Shown here piece after piece: positions 1-10,951 of a stretch of 52,844 nucleotides of DNA. The translations under genes and the position numbers were made by a program. Source of the DNA: Zancudomyces culisetae (Eukaryota > Kickxellomycota > Harpellomycetes > Harpellales > Legeriomycetaceae); contig LSSK01000900.1 of the NCBI GenBank assembly GCA_001969505.1, positions 1-52,844 of the forward strand, in the 5' to 3' direction. Position 1 is the first letter of the stretch; every line of letters starts with the position of its first letter. The notes under the pieces are model-generated. The model had not been told where the DNA came from. It did no database searches and worked only from the letters and a program-made list of their open reading frames with translations.

Positions 1-625
1 TGGCGGTATCAGAGCTAACTGAAAACTTGTAGGGCGATTGTGTCAATGGGTATATACGATTGGTGAGAAAAAAGGAATCAATAATATTTATTGTGAATCG
101 ATAGAAGAGAGAGTAGGAGTGATTGAAGAGGATGGACGGGTGATTGATGGGGAAATGTATTCTGCCGTGTTTTGTTGTAAGTTAGATCACGTTTTGCAAT
201 TGTCGTTTTTGGAAAAGAAGCACAATGGTAGCGGCTGTCAGCTGTCGGCTGTCATCTACCAATACCGAAGCTGGTGCTATAAACCGTTGTTGTCTTGTTT
301 TAAATAGGGGAGTACGACCAAGACGAATCATAACATAAGGTTATCGGGTTGCGTTTTTTGGGAATTCCGTTTTTTGGTTGGAGCACAGCATTTTTGTTCT
401 GATTATGATCAGCAAAGAAAAACACAATTTTGTTTTATCAGACATACACGAGGTCACAAGACCATGCTATATAAATCACCAAACGAAATCCTTGAAGAAA
501 TAGGCACAGTTGAAGGGAGGTGAGAGGGGTGGAATGGAAGATGAGATATGGTTGGGATATTGGGTTCTCAATGTCCAGAAGTTTTTCACTTTTCTACTTT
601 TTTTTCAGGAAGGGAGGGGGGGAAA

Positions 626-713
626 CAGTGAGGTGGTAAAGCAGTGAGGTGGTAAAGCAGTAAAGCAGTAAAGCACAGTAAAGCACAGTAAAGCACAGTA
701 AAGCACAGTAAAA
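626..713. repeat. Nested short tandem repeats
   Basis: A 16-bp unit reading CAGTGAGGTGGTAAAG occurs twice (626-657), then CAGTAAAG twice (658-673), then the 10-bp unit CACAGTAAAG four times, the last degenerate (674-713). All units share a CAGT...AAAG core, so the array probably grew by slippage from one seed. It is non-coding as far as I can see. Confidence 0.9.
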
Positions 714-1083
714 AAAGAAAAAAAAGATATGGAATGAGCATACTCATTTTTGAGAAATCACACCAGATTTGGAATGGCTTATTTGAGGGGTTTACACAAT
801 TTTGTCCGTGATGTCGTGGCATGTTTGACTTGCCATTGAGCATTGTTATTGTCTATATTTTTTTATAATCCCAATTACTTTCTCATTATAAAAGTTTTGA
901 ACTCGTGACCAAACTGTATGGGGAAAAGCAAAGCTTGTGACCAAGCTGAACTGCGAACAAGAAGGCCCAAAAAACCAATTGTGGGGAATGTGTGTGCATC
1001 ATTAAAAATCAAGTTGGTGAAAGAATGTGTGGTTTTCGAGTTTTACTGGTCAATTTGAAATGGCATTTGTAATTATTCTGCGG

Positions 1084-1110
1084 TTTTTCTTTGTTTTTCT
1101 TTGTTTTTCT
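1084..1110. repeat. Pyrimidine-rich 10-bp tandem repeat
   Basis: The decamer TTTTTCTTTG is repeated about 2.7 times in non-coding DNA. It looks like a simple slippage repeat and I assign no function. Confidence 0.8.
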
Positions 1111-3303
1111 GTTATTTTTTCGCAAAAAGCGTAGCAACATTGGATATTACTAAATATTCGAACAAATTCTTAACAACTTCTTTTCGCTCATTGACGTAGA
1201 TTATTTAGAAAAAAACTTTTTTAGCTGCGCACAAATGAAGCATTACAAATGCATACTGGTTTTTTTTGACAGAAATTGAATGAAAGGTGGCAGAAAAGCG
1301 CAAAGCAGGAACTATTGGATGAAAGATAGGTGGAGATGACTCCAAATAGCAAATAGCTAGCATTTGACAAAACTCCAAACAATGCTATTGGATTTGGTAT
1401 CAAACATGTTTCAGATAATTTCAATCCAGGTTTATGGGCGGTGGAACTAGAAAAACTAAAAAAAATTAAAAAGAATCAAATTGGCCAAAATACCCAAGTT
1501 TTCGCAAATCCATGCTCTTTACACTGCCTTGTATGAAGGGCTATACTGTGGTAGCAAATCACAATAGAATAATTTCGGGTTTTTGTGCAGTCAGGTTTTG
1601 TAGATTGCTGTGTGTAGCAAGAATAAAACTAGGAAAATATTTTGCAGATATTCATTCGCTAGAAATATTGGTGACATTTTAAGATGCATTTGCTCGATTG
1701 GAAAAGCAAAAAAAATTTTTAAACCGAAACCAAATAAAAACGCAGTAAGTGCTAATAGTGAGAAACTTGTGGGTTTATTGGATAGGATTTCGTCTAGATA
1801 TGTTTTTTTTATTTTAGTGATAAATTGAGACGTTTTATTAAGAGCAAAAAACTCAACAACTTTTCTTTATAGTGGTGCCATTGGGTAGGAAATATAGTGC
1901 AAAGTAGATTTTAAAGGGATGCATAATGGGTTTTGGGCATTCCGTATATTTTCATTTTTTTGTTTCTATTGCAAAATAATAACGTTATATAAAAAAAATT
2001 TTCTTGTAAGGTGATTCGTGAAGCTTAATTTTTGGGTATATTTATGAGCAAATCAAATAATAGAGTTGATAACAAGTTGTGAATGCAAATGGGTTTTATT
2101 TTTTTCATGATTGACTTCAATAATTAGCATGAAAGATTGCAATAAAATTAACAAAAGGTTAGCATCTGTTGATTGAGAAGATAACCTGTGTTTTTAGTGA
2201 CCCTTTAATTGTTGGGGGGGGTAGAGGGGTGAGGGGCAATGAGAGAGAGGAGAAAGGAATTGGTGTGGAAAGTTAAGGAAAATGGTGCGAAAAAACATGA
2301 GCTTTCTTTAATTACTAATTGATTTATTTGCATTTGAAATGGTGGAAAACAGTTTTTTTTTTGTCAGACAAGTCTGGTTCACAATGGTTTTTTGTCATTT
2401 TTTTAAAAAGATCTATTCTTAAGAAAAAAAAGGCACAGCAAAATTTCTTGGAAGGCTATGGTCAGCAGCCGCAAAAAAAAAAATCCGCTTTGTAATAAAG
2501 TGTTGGCAAAAAAAAAATGACAAAATAGCTTACTAAAAAAAAAAGGAAATGGGGAGTAGGGAATAGGGAAAAAGGTGGTTTCAAAAATAAGTCATTACAA
2601 ATTTATTTTATACGCCAATATTTGTCCAAGCTGCGTAAAGAAATAAAAAAATCAAACATATAAGAGCTACGTGAATAAAATATAAGAAATAAGTAACCAC
2701 TAAACACTACTTTGTAAAGGTACACCAAATCTCTGAGATAGTATTTAACTCTTTTTTTTTGTATTTTGTGGGTTACAATCAGATACAACAAACAGTGAAC
2801 ATACTTGCTCCAGAAAGCTGCGGAAACAGTATTGATTACGAATAAAAGACAAAAAAAAATAGTTCTTGAAAGAATTGCGCAAGATTAAAAGCATTTTAAG
2901 CGATTAAAAGGTAAGACTTTTTGTTTTTGGAGACATAATAAAGAAGATAGACACTAACACGTTTTTGTTTTCATATAAATATAGGATTAAATAACCTAAG
3001 AGAAACAAATACTAGAAAAAAGATTTACTTGTACTAAAAGAAAAAATGTTTTAATTAATTTCCGACTTTGGAATAAGAAAGTTAAATACGAACTAGAATA
3101 AACAACAATAACTTGAAAAAAAAAGGCAACCGAAATAAACAACCAACCAGACCCAAACGAGGATAAGAACTGAAGGCGAAAGTAATCAGTAACAACCAAA
3201 GTTAAGATAAAACAAAACCGAAACAACAACGTCAAAGTGAAACTCAAATTGAAATCCAAAAGGAAAAGGAAGAAAAAGAAAAGGAAAAAAGGGGGGACAT
3301 AAA

Positions 3304-4488
3304 ATGAAAAAAGAGCAAAATGACGAAGAAAATACATGGAAAAGTGAAAAAAAGGCATTAAATAATGTCCGAGGAAGAGAGGGACTAAAAAGACACCACA
3401 GTGAGAACGACGGAGACGTGGAGGCAGCAAAGCGGCTGCGGATAACAAACCTGCTAAATCCACAAGAGGAGAATGGGGGTAGCAGGAGGGGAGGAAGGAG
3501 GGAGGAGGGACAAGAAGAAGAAAAAAAACTAGAATATTTGTATGATGTAGGATGCGCGATAATTCAGAACATATGGCCAAACCACTCAATATCACAAAAA
3601 ACACAGCTATGTACCCTGAAAAGGTTCATAGCAGAAACACACCGTCAATCGAGATTGAGCAGCACAATAGTGGAGATGGGATATATGTACCTGCTCCGAG
3701 CCAAAAATGCCATCAAGGAACGACAGAAAAGAGAGCTTATACAAAGCGAAATTTACAATTTGCAGGAACGGGAGCAAATAAACAACCCGGTGAGGCAACG
3801 GGCTACAGATATATACAGTAGCTCAAGCTCAACACCAATATACAGTCCAATTACGCCAGAACAGGGTGTTGGATATACGATCAAGGAGAACTCTGGGCTA
3901 GATCTTGGAATTCACACCTTGGTAACCGAAAACATAATAGCCGATTCCTTGCCAAACGACGTCAAAGGTTTTAAGCTTGAAAACATTCTGCTGCCGGCCC
4001 AGCCCTCTGTTTCCCGACAAAAGGCAGACGTCACTAAATGCGGCCGTAGAATGTTTGTAGCCGCTCTGATCTGTGCGTCTAAGTTTGTTATGGACAGAAC
4101 GTATTCCAACAAGGCTTGGAGCAAAGTCACTGGTCTTGACACTGCCCAAATCAATCTAATGGAATTCGAATTTTTAAAACTGCTCAACTACAAGCTGTAT
4201 GTAAGCGATACTTCATTCAATCATTGGAAAACCCTTCTCAATTATTGCCGACAGAACAACAACCTTTTTAAATGTCACAAAATCTCCAGCCCCTCAAACT
4301 CCTTCACTCGCTCGTTTTCTACCCCGGATTATAAATTTGCTGCTCCAAGCTTGATTCCTGACGCCTCCAAAAAACCTTTAAATATAATCACCAATACCAA
4401 TCTTACCGACATTACCACCACAAACACCAACTCTGCCAATTATTCCATCATCGCCTTCGCCAGCAGCGATCGTAAAATTCACTGCTGA
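3304..4488 (+). CDS. Pho85-type cyclin (PCL5/CLG1-like)
   Basis: This 394-residue protein has a split cyclin fold. The first part lies around residues 105-140 (KRFIAETHRQSRLSSTIVEMGYMYL), as in the 'FI..... .RSR.S..T....... YL' signature of PCL cyclins. The second part, about residues 237-300, carries GRRMFVAALICASKF, then RTYSNKAWSKVTGL and LLNYKLYVSD. Between them is a roughly 90-residue Ser/Pro/Gln-rich insertion. The N-terminus is charged and basic. Family knowledge: such cyclins bind and direct the Pho85 CDK, and PCL5 in yeasts targets Gcn4 for degradation. The assignment to PCL5 rather than CLG1 or another PCL is my inference. The ATG at 3304 is the first in a long open frame. The gene converges on RFC4 with 86 bp between stop codons. 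Confidence 0.82.
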   Translation: MKKEQNDEENTWKSEKKALNNVRGREGLKRHHSENDGDVEAAKRLRITNLLNPQEENGGSRRGGRREEGQEEEKKLEYLYDVGCAIIQNIWPNHSISQKTQLCTLKRFIAETHRQSRLSSTIVEMGYMYLLRAKNAIKERQKRELIQSEIYNLQEREQINNPVRQRATDIYSSSSSTPIYSPITPEQGVGYTIKENSGLDLGIHTLVTENIIADSLPNDVKGFKLENILLPAQPSVSRQKADVTKCGRRMFVAALICASKFVMDRTYSNKAWSKVTGLDTAQINLMEFEFLKLLNYKLYVSDTSFNHWKTLLNYCRQNNNLFKCHKISSPSNSFTRSFSTPDYKFAAPSLIPDASKKPLNIITNTNLTDITTTNTNSANYSIIAFASSDRKIHC

Positions 4489-4574
4489 TTTTTTTAATAT
4501 ATACTATTTACCACTTTTATTTTCTTTTACTAAAATAAATACTATTAAACATTTCACCCTTTTTTTTTTTTTTG

Positions 4575-5597
4575 CTATTTTTTATATAGCCTACTTATTA
4601 AACCCTCAAGCTGTAATAAAGTCTGAACTCCTTCGACTATCTTCAAATGCGTTAGTCCGATTTCCCGGATGTACTCCAGCTTTTCTCCATCTGTAAACAC
4701 CACTCCCTTGCTATTGTTCGCCTCGATGTTTTTAATCACCCTGAAAAATGTCGTAATGATATCAAGTGCTGAATATCCACTGTTCCAAAGCCCCCTTACC
4801 AGTTCGATAGACTGTGTCAGATTTTCTTTCTTTTTCAAGTTGTAAAATATATTCTGCACTACTGTAGGACTTGGAGTATCACACACTTTAAACACAAGCT
4901 CCGAAGTTATTAGGTCACCTGGCTCTGAGAGCATTGTGGCAGTTGCTTGCAAGTTGTTTATGGCCTGACGCATATCCCCGTCTGCTGTAAATATAATAGC
5001 ATTCAATCCCTCAGGGCTGTACTTGACGTTTTCGACTCTGCAGATCTCAATGCATTTCGTAAGCACCAGCTCATCGCTTAGCTTATTAAACCTCAATATC
5101 GTGCATCTACTCTGTATAGGCTCAATAATCTTTGAGGAATTATTGCAAGCCAACGCAAAACGGGTACTATGTGAGTAGATTTCCATTATTCTCCGCAACG
5201 CTTGCTGAGCACCCACAGTCATACTATCTGCCTCGTCCAAAATAATGATTTTCTTTAAACCGCTATGACTATCTCCACCTCCCAATTGTTGCTGTGCAAA
5301 TAGCTTGATTTTGTTTCTCACCACATCTATACCCCGATCGTCACTAGCATTTAGTTCTAAAATCGAATTCTTCGATGCATTTCCTAGTATTTCTGTTGCT
5401 AGACACACTATCGAGGTCGTTTTACCTATTCCTGGCGATCCTGTTAGTATCAGATTGGGCATATTGCCACTGCGTGACATCTCGGATAGCCGTTGGAGCG
5501 TTTCCGGATTGCCCGCTATTTCGCTTATTCGTTTTGGCCTGTACTTTTCTACCCATGGTAGGTTAATGGGTTGTTTTTTTGTGCCTTCAAAGTTCAT
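4575..5597 (-). CDS. RFC4: Replication factor C subunit 4
   Basis: This 340-residue AAA+ ATPase is a small subunit of the RFC clamp loader, which loads PCNA at primer-template junctions and takes part in the alternative RFC complexes for checkpoint and cohesion. Visible motifs are the start box LPWVEKYRP (residues 13-21), Walker A GSPGIGKT (53-60), the RFC box LNASDDRGID (82-91), Walker B LDEAD (120-124), and the arginine-finger SRC motif (163-165). A collar domain follows to the C-terminus. GDMRQAINNLQ and IGLTHLKIVEGV match yeast Rfc4 closely. The length is normal (323 in S. cerevisiae). The start is an ATG and no intron is seen. It lies downstream of DPH1 on the same strand. Confidence 0.97.
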   Translation of the reverse strand: MNFEGTKKQPINLPWVEKYRPKRISEIAGNPETLQRLSEMSRSGNMPNLILTGSPGIGKTTSIVCLATEILGNASKNSILELNASDDRGIDVVRNKIKLFAQQQLGGGDSHSGLKKIIILDEADSMTVGAQQALRRIMEIYSHSTRFALACNNSSKIIEPIQSRCTILRFNKLSDELVLTKCIEICRVENVKYSPEGLNAIIFTADGDMRQAINNLQATATMLSEPGDLITSELVFKVCDTPSPTVVQNIFYNLKKKENLTQSIELVRGLWNSGYSALDIITTFFRVIKNIEANNSKGVVFTDGEKLEYIREIGLTHLKIVEGVQTLLQLEGLISRLYKK

Positions 5598-6109
5598 TTT
5601 TTATATTTTTTTTTCCCGTATATACTATATGTTAATATTAGAAGCCTAAGTTGTTGATTTCTCAAAACTTATTTGATCAGAAAAGTCTTGTCAGCAAGCT
5701 AGTGCTACCTTTGTTTTTTTTGTTTTTGTTTTCGCTTTTGCCTTTCATTTTTTGACCAACGTCTAGTCAAATTAACAAATCTCGGGCACATTTCGACCAT
5801 TTTGTAAATACTAAGTACGAATAACATGCAGAAATAGAAAAGCTTTTATCCCATTTTGCTTTGCTTTGCTTTGCAATGTGTATTTTATTTTTTTTTGCCA
5901 GATATTTTTTGCTTCTTACTAACCTGTGTCCCCCATATTAACGGAAAAAAGAAAATAGTAAAAAAACCCGATTTATCATCACAATTGATGCACAGTCAAA
6001 GCACAATATTTATCTTTTATTCAGAAACCCACACCTACACCCCCCTCCCCAAGAATCTAAAAAATATAAAACTAACACCAAAAACAGTAACTATCATCGC
6101 CAAGGTATA
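5598..6109. other. Intergenic region between RFC4 and DPH1
   Basis: This is the RFC4 promoter side and the DPH1 3' side, both genes being on the minus strand. It holds a four-copy TTTGC repeat (5855-5874) and T-rich tracts. I see no gene. Confidence 0.6.
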
Positions 6110-7408
6110 CTATTTGAAATTGGGAGTCCAGTTTCCTAAAGACTGGTTGGAATAGTAATCCATAGGATAAATGCTCTGCCATTCAATAGACTTGAGCACC
6201 ACCGCTGCCTCATAGCTATTGAGCAGCGGCTTGCTAAACGCGTAACCCCAGTCAATCGATAGCCGTGGGCACGCCACCTGGACCCAGAAATCTACAACAT
6301 CATCAAACTCTTTTAGTTTTTGTACCGTGATCTCACTAGTAAGCACCACCACGTAATTTATTCCGCGTGCTTTGGCCTTGTTGATTAGTTCTTCCATGAC
6401 TTTATTGCTTCCCTGTCGACCTAAAGTACCTAAAATCAGCCCTACAGTTTTTACATTTTGTTTGCACTGCTCAATTGCTTGCAGTCGCATTTTATGCATT
6501 TCCTCGTGATCATAGCCCTCAATAGTCATCTTTTTCTTGTACGGGTCATATCCATAGACATGCTTGATTTCAGGATTATGAATAAGTATGGACTCCAGAT
6601 GGAACCTACCGTCTCCCAAAAAGACTACGTGATCCACATCACCCTTTTTTAGTCTTGGAGAAGTGCATCCAAGAATTTCACCAGGTGAAAGTGGCTTCAC
6701 CTGTGGTATGATGATTTCGTACTCATCTTTTAGCTTCTCCTTGGCCAGGTGTAGTGTAGAAATAAACTGAACAACCCCAACGAATCCCAACTTTACTTTG
6801 TCCTCCTTTGGGAAATTTACTCGAATGGTTTCGACAAAATGGTCCAAATCTATTCCAATTTCTACAAATACATACAATGTCTTCACTTTTGTCTGGCTTA
6901 TTGGTATAAGGCAACTGTGTCCATAGTGGATCATAAAATCACAACCCATAGCGATCGCAGAATAATCATCAATACAACACGCCCCATATGTTACATTTCC
7001 CATTATTACTGTTTCAACCTCTGCATACTTTTCCAAAATATCACTGATTACTACTGAGTACAATAGTAATCCCTCGGGAAACTGCAAGGCCACTCGCTTG
7101 CTATTGTTTTTGCGGAGCTGCCAAACACTCTTGTGAATTTCAAAGTTGTAATTCTTTGGCAAAATCGCAATTGCTTCATTTAATCCTTTATCTTCCATTA
7201 TTTCTTGTGGTATTAAATTCATTACCCGTCTTGAGGAAGATCCAGATTTCTTTCCAGCATCCTCTATCGCAATTAATTCGTTTTGCCCAGAAGATCCGCC
7301 AGAATCTTTTTTTGTGCCTCCGTTACCTTGTACATTTTTCCTAGCTTTTCCGATAAATCGGCGTGGCTTCTTTTCCTGAACACTATCCTTTTGGGATTCC
7401 GGCTCCAT
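6110..7408 (-). CDS. DPH1: Diphthamide synthesis protein Dph1
   Basis: This 432-residue protein catalyses, with Dph2 and with Dph3 as electron source, the first step of diphthamide synthesis: transfer of the 3-amino-3-carboxypropyl group of SAM to a histidine of translation elongation factor 2, by [4Fe-4S] radical chemistry. The three expected cluster cysteines are visible at Cys144 (in TYGACCIDD), Cys248 (in ILGCTSPRL) and Cys380 (in [16 protein letters not shown]). Other family blocks are [34 protein letters not shown] and GTLGRQGS. The retained third cysteine with its PRLSIDWG context and the length favour Dph1 over Dph2. The basic, Ser/Gly-rich first 60 residues are not conserved. It is divergent from the RAB3GAP2-like gene. 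Confidence 0.95.
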   Translation of the reverse strand: MEPESQKDSVQEKKPRRFIGKARKNVQGNGGTKKDSGGSSGQNELIAIEDAGKKSGSSSRRVMNLIPQEIMEDKGLNEAIAILPKNYNFEIHKSVWQLRKNNSKRVALQFPEGLLLYSVVISDILEKYAEVETVIMGNVTYGACCIDDYSAIAMGCDFMIHYGHSCLIPISQTKVKTLYVFVEIGIDLDHFVETIRVNFPKEDKVKLGFVGVVQFISTLHLAKEKLKDEYEIIIPQVKPLSPGEILGCTSPRLKKGDVDHVVFLGDGRFHLESILIHNPEIKHVYGYDPYKKKMTIEGYDHEEMHKMRLQAIEQCKQNVKTVGLILGTLGRQGSNKVMEELINKAKARGINYVVVLTSEITVQKLKEFDDVVDFWVQVACPRLSIDWGYAFSKPLLNSYEAAVVLKSIEWQSIYPMDYYSNQSLGNWTPNFK

Positions 7409-8018
7409 GATCGAAAATGAGTTTTGTTATTATTTAATGGACCCAAATGCCTTTGCTCGTTTCGACTTCGTTTTGATCATTTATGCTTAAAAATTTTTTT
7501 TTAGGCGTTTTTTTTTTTGCTCATAAATTCAATAGCAAATAGCACTAATATTAAGGCGAGTACGACTAGAACAATTGGTCAATTGAAATTAGAGAAATGT
7601 AAGAAGCAAGTCAAGGCAAAAGAAAAAGTAGTTGGCACAGATATTATTGCGCTGGAATTTAAAGCTCAAACACCACACCACATCACACCAAAAACAAAAA
7701 CGAACCAATTTTAATGGTCATTTGCCAAAATATTTGGGAAATCTTCAATGTTCCTGCCAGTTTGCTACATTTTACAATATTTTTTGGCCGAAGGCACTAC
7801 CTCGAACTTTCAAAAAGGAAAAGAGGTGTTGACAAAAACAAGTTTAAAAGCATTGGTCAGTTTTTGCTTTTTCAGCACTCATTTTCAAAAGTAAACTTTT
7901 GTATCATTATTTGGCGAATATTATATCCTCAGCTACAAATCTCCAAACTATAATTAACCCTAGCGAGACATTCCTGGGCTATAGCTTGACTCGAACTGGT
8001 GCGGTAAATACTAGAACA
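7409..8018. other. Divergent intergenic region, DPH1 and RAB3GAP2-like gene
   Basis: About 610 bp separate the two start codons. The frame of the RAB3GAP2-like first exon stays open upstream to about 7899, but without an ATG in frame before 8019. Further upstream non-coding exons are possible but I cannot support them. Confidence 0.5.
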
Positions 8019-10200
8019 ATGTCTCTTTCCGAACTCATTTCGATAAAATTGGGTCCAAAATGGAAAATCTCAGACGAAATACTACAACTTCTTGTAGATT
8101 CAGAATCCTTTACAAGTAATACCCATACACGCATAAAAGATCCTTGAGCATTGCAAATAAATCACAACCTAATACTCACATTCAGAGCATGGATATCTGG
8201 TTAGCATTAACATCATTTATTGAATACGTATAGGTGGTACTAGAGAAAAAATATTGTCAAATGCATTATATTCGGCCTCAAGGGATGGGAAATACTTTGC
8301 TATAGCTTACAAGGCACGGTATTTGATATTAAACCGACCCATGAGTTATACAAGTGTTGATGAAGTATTACAAATGAAGCTAGTTTCGATTAGTTTGGAC
8401 AGTAACAGGTAATTGTCTACTACATGTAATTTCTGCTCGTTTTAGAAAAACAACAAAATTCATACTTTTAACTAGATCCAGATATATACTATATTCATCT
8501 CGAGTTTTCGTTGTATCATTAGGGACACTATTACTTCTATAGCGTGTATGGATATGTTTAACAACTCTAGCTCCAGAAACAGGTAATATGCTCAGCTTAT
8601 GCTCGCTGCAGCCAATCAGTACTTGTTGCATACGTTATTGATATTGCCACAGCAAACTCAAATTCAAGTTAGCGATGCTTTTTACCAAATTACTATCAAT
8701 AGGGATCTGGATCAGTTGATCGTAATCGTGGGTCACTCTAGTGGGAAGCTGGCTATATACTCAAAGGTATTTTACACACTAGTACTTACCAACACAGAAA
8801 ATAAACATTAAAAATAAAATTGCTTTTATATACATATAGGAGGGACAACTACTAATGAAACAGTATCTTCATACCAGTGAAATTACAAGAATTCAGGTCT
8901 ATATCCCATATATTGACCCCCAAAAATTAGCAAACGGTATTTGCTATAGTGAGACGGAGGAGCATCACCGAGACGAAATATTTAAACAAGCAACATCCGA
9001 AATTATAATAAGTTTTAGCGATGGGCATTTGGCGTGTATAGATGCCCAGAGCTTGTGGCTATCACTACAATTATGTATGAAAAACATAGCTGTACATTCA
9101 CCTCAGGGTAACAACTTTTTTTTAATTTTTTTTTTACTCTTCTATGTATACCGCCTTCGTAGCGCAACCATGTCATCTAACTTTGTTTTTGGTCTGTTTA
9201 CCAACATTTTTATTAATCAACTAGGCGATTCAGAGCTAGATTCATTTTTTTCGTATAAAAAAGTGCACTTTGGATTGCCGTCGTTTCGAGATGCTGTCAG
9301 TTTAGGTATCCTATCAATAACCTACTTTTTATTTGCTATAATTTCCAGATTTACACTCTACTTCCTCATAAATTTCAATATATGAGTTACTCTCCATTGG
9401 CTGAATGAATGTGATATTGAATATTAGGTCCACAGGAACCAACTGATATGTTTTCATCACTAAAAACCCAAAAGGACGCAAAAAAAATAACAGCCAGGTT
9501 TCTGGTGGCGCCACCAAGGAGTATGCTACAAGTACACATGACAGAGGAGCAAATGCAAAAATCCTTTTCAGCGGTGCATTTAGCCAACCGAGTAGCTTCC
9601 CGCGTTGGAGGAGCTGTTTTCAACATAGCAAAAAGTTATTTCTTTTCCAAAAACGCGAGCCATTCTCCAAAGGCTGAAACCACAACGCAGACACGTTCGA
9701 CCTCATTTATAACCCAATCCGAAACTCCTGTTACTAAAGTCCCACCTGTAATATCTCTCAGGGACAATGCTAGATACATTAATAAAATTATACCGTCACC
9801 GCCTCAGTACCACTTATCTGCCTTGGCTGATACTCTGGGGCGGATTTTGATCTTCGATACCGAGTATTATGAGATTGTTAGTATGTACAAAGGGTTTAGA
9901 GGCGGCCAATGCGAATGGTTAGAGGCATCTAACGTCTTATTTATTGCTATGTACGCCAGTAGACTCGGTTTGTTGCAGATAAACTCTGTTGTTGACCCGC
10001 TTAATACGCTAGCCACATTTTCTGTGGGTAAAAACTGCAATCTCATTCACTGTTTTTCGTACTCTCTTGGGGACTCGCTACTTATTGACAATGGTGCCAC
10101 TATCCATCCTGTGGGGGTCTCTAGACCCGCTTCGTGTTATATCGTGGATGCTAGTGGTTTTATTTCTCAAATTTCTATAACCAAAAATACCAATGTTTGA
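8019..10200 (+). CDS. RAB3GAP2 N-terminal-domain protein, seven exons
   Basis: Predicted exons are 8019-8115, 8234-8408, 8523-8582, 8673-8766, 8840-9107, 9225-9305 and 9428-10200; the phases agree and give 515 residues. It aligns through its length with the N-terminal domain of the RAB3GAP regulatory subunit as I recall it. DTITSIACMDM corresponds to human 'CVTSALCIPLA'. VGHSSGKLAIYSKEGQLLMKQ matches '[21 protein letters not shown]'. FSYKK...FGLPSFRD matches 'LAYKKWGLQDI', and HLANRVASRVGGAVFNIAKS matches 'AVASKLTSALFNAAS'. ALADTLGRILIFDTE, then MYKGFRGGQCEWLE, matches 'DDFGRVILLD' and 'WKGYRDAQIGWIQ'. The family partners RAB3GAP1 in Rab regulation, lipid-droplet and autophagy roles. The long C-terminal half of animal RAB3GAP2 is missing. 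The ATG at 8019 is the first in frame. Exons 3-4 are the least certain. Confidence 0.75.
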
Positions 10201-10951
10201 TAGACACCTGTACATATAATTATTTGTTTAGTTTTCATACTTAAAAATGTAAATAAAACAAGACAGAAGCATAGTAAGATTTGCCAAAGCTGTGGTGAGA
10301 TCACAGCTAGGCGTAAAAAGGCTGGGCATGAGTTAAAACGCAAACCTATTCGCTAAGTTTTGCCAATCCAGGTTATGGGAAGAGAAACATTATTTAACTC
10401 TAGTATATATACTAAACTTTAATTACGAGATATGGCAAGCAAACATGCACTCTGCCAACCTTTGCAATATTGATGCTGTGATATTCTGAATGACCTGCCA
10501 GATTTTGTATACTTCAATAAATCTCAGTATTTTTGAAACTATATTCAATTGCTTTATGTTTTACGCCCAAAGAAGCGAATAACATAGCTTAATATGATCA
10601 TCAACAATTAAACATATTAATTGAGAAAAATACAGATTTTATAATGATAGTTTATTTGAGATACAAAAAAGCCATTAACAGCAAAAGTTCTACGCTAACA
10701 ACTTGAACATTCTCTCTAACCATGTTTTTACCAATTATTTACCACTTTCAGCTAGGACCTATGTATTATATATTGCCGGCTGGCTAGCTTCCGCCAAAGA
10801 TGTTTATTTTTGAGAGAAAAAAATGCGAGTAAGCATGAGGGGTTGAAACAAGTAATACATTTGTGCATATATGTTTTTTTTATTTTATTTTTATTTTTTT
10901 GAAAAAACCCGATACTATGGCGATATCAGACTGACGTGATCAATAAAACCA
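10201..10951. other. Convergent intergenic region
   Basis: This is about 750 bp between the stop codons of the RAB3GAP2-like gene and MET16. It is AT-rich with a T/A-rich stretch at 10870-10905. No gene or RNA is recognised; it presumably holds both 3' ends. Confidence 0.6.

Larger units (their letters stand above)
1..3303. other. Left intergenic region without a supportable gene
   Basis: I see no convincing gene in this AT-rich stretch. It has many A and T homopolymers, short tandem repeats and a G-rich patch near 2213-2260. Frame 3 is open from the window edge to a TAG at 30-32, so the last ten or so codons of a plus-strand gene could enter from the left, but this is too short to support. 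The remaining open frames are under 90 codons, often lack an ATG, and show no family signature. The right-hand part should contain the promoter and leader of the cyclin gene at 3304. Confidence 0.6.

Noticed and set aside
586-843. 85-codon minus-strand frame with a Cys/Leu-rich repeat
   Set aside because: The repeat is only the translation of the CACAGTAAAG array; no other support.
2996-3604. 202-codon open frame on the minus strand, very hydrophobic
   Set aside because: It overlaps the cyclin N-terminus in antisense; its Phe/Leu/Ser composition is what purine-rich coding sequence gives on the opposite strand.
8409-8445. A possible 37-nt intron in the RAB3GAP2-like gene ending at CGTTTTAG
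   Set aside because: The resulting frame stops at TAG within about 35 codons and misses the conserved DTITSIACMD block; the 114-nt intron ending at 8522 fits the family.
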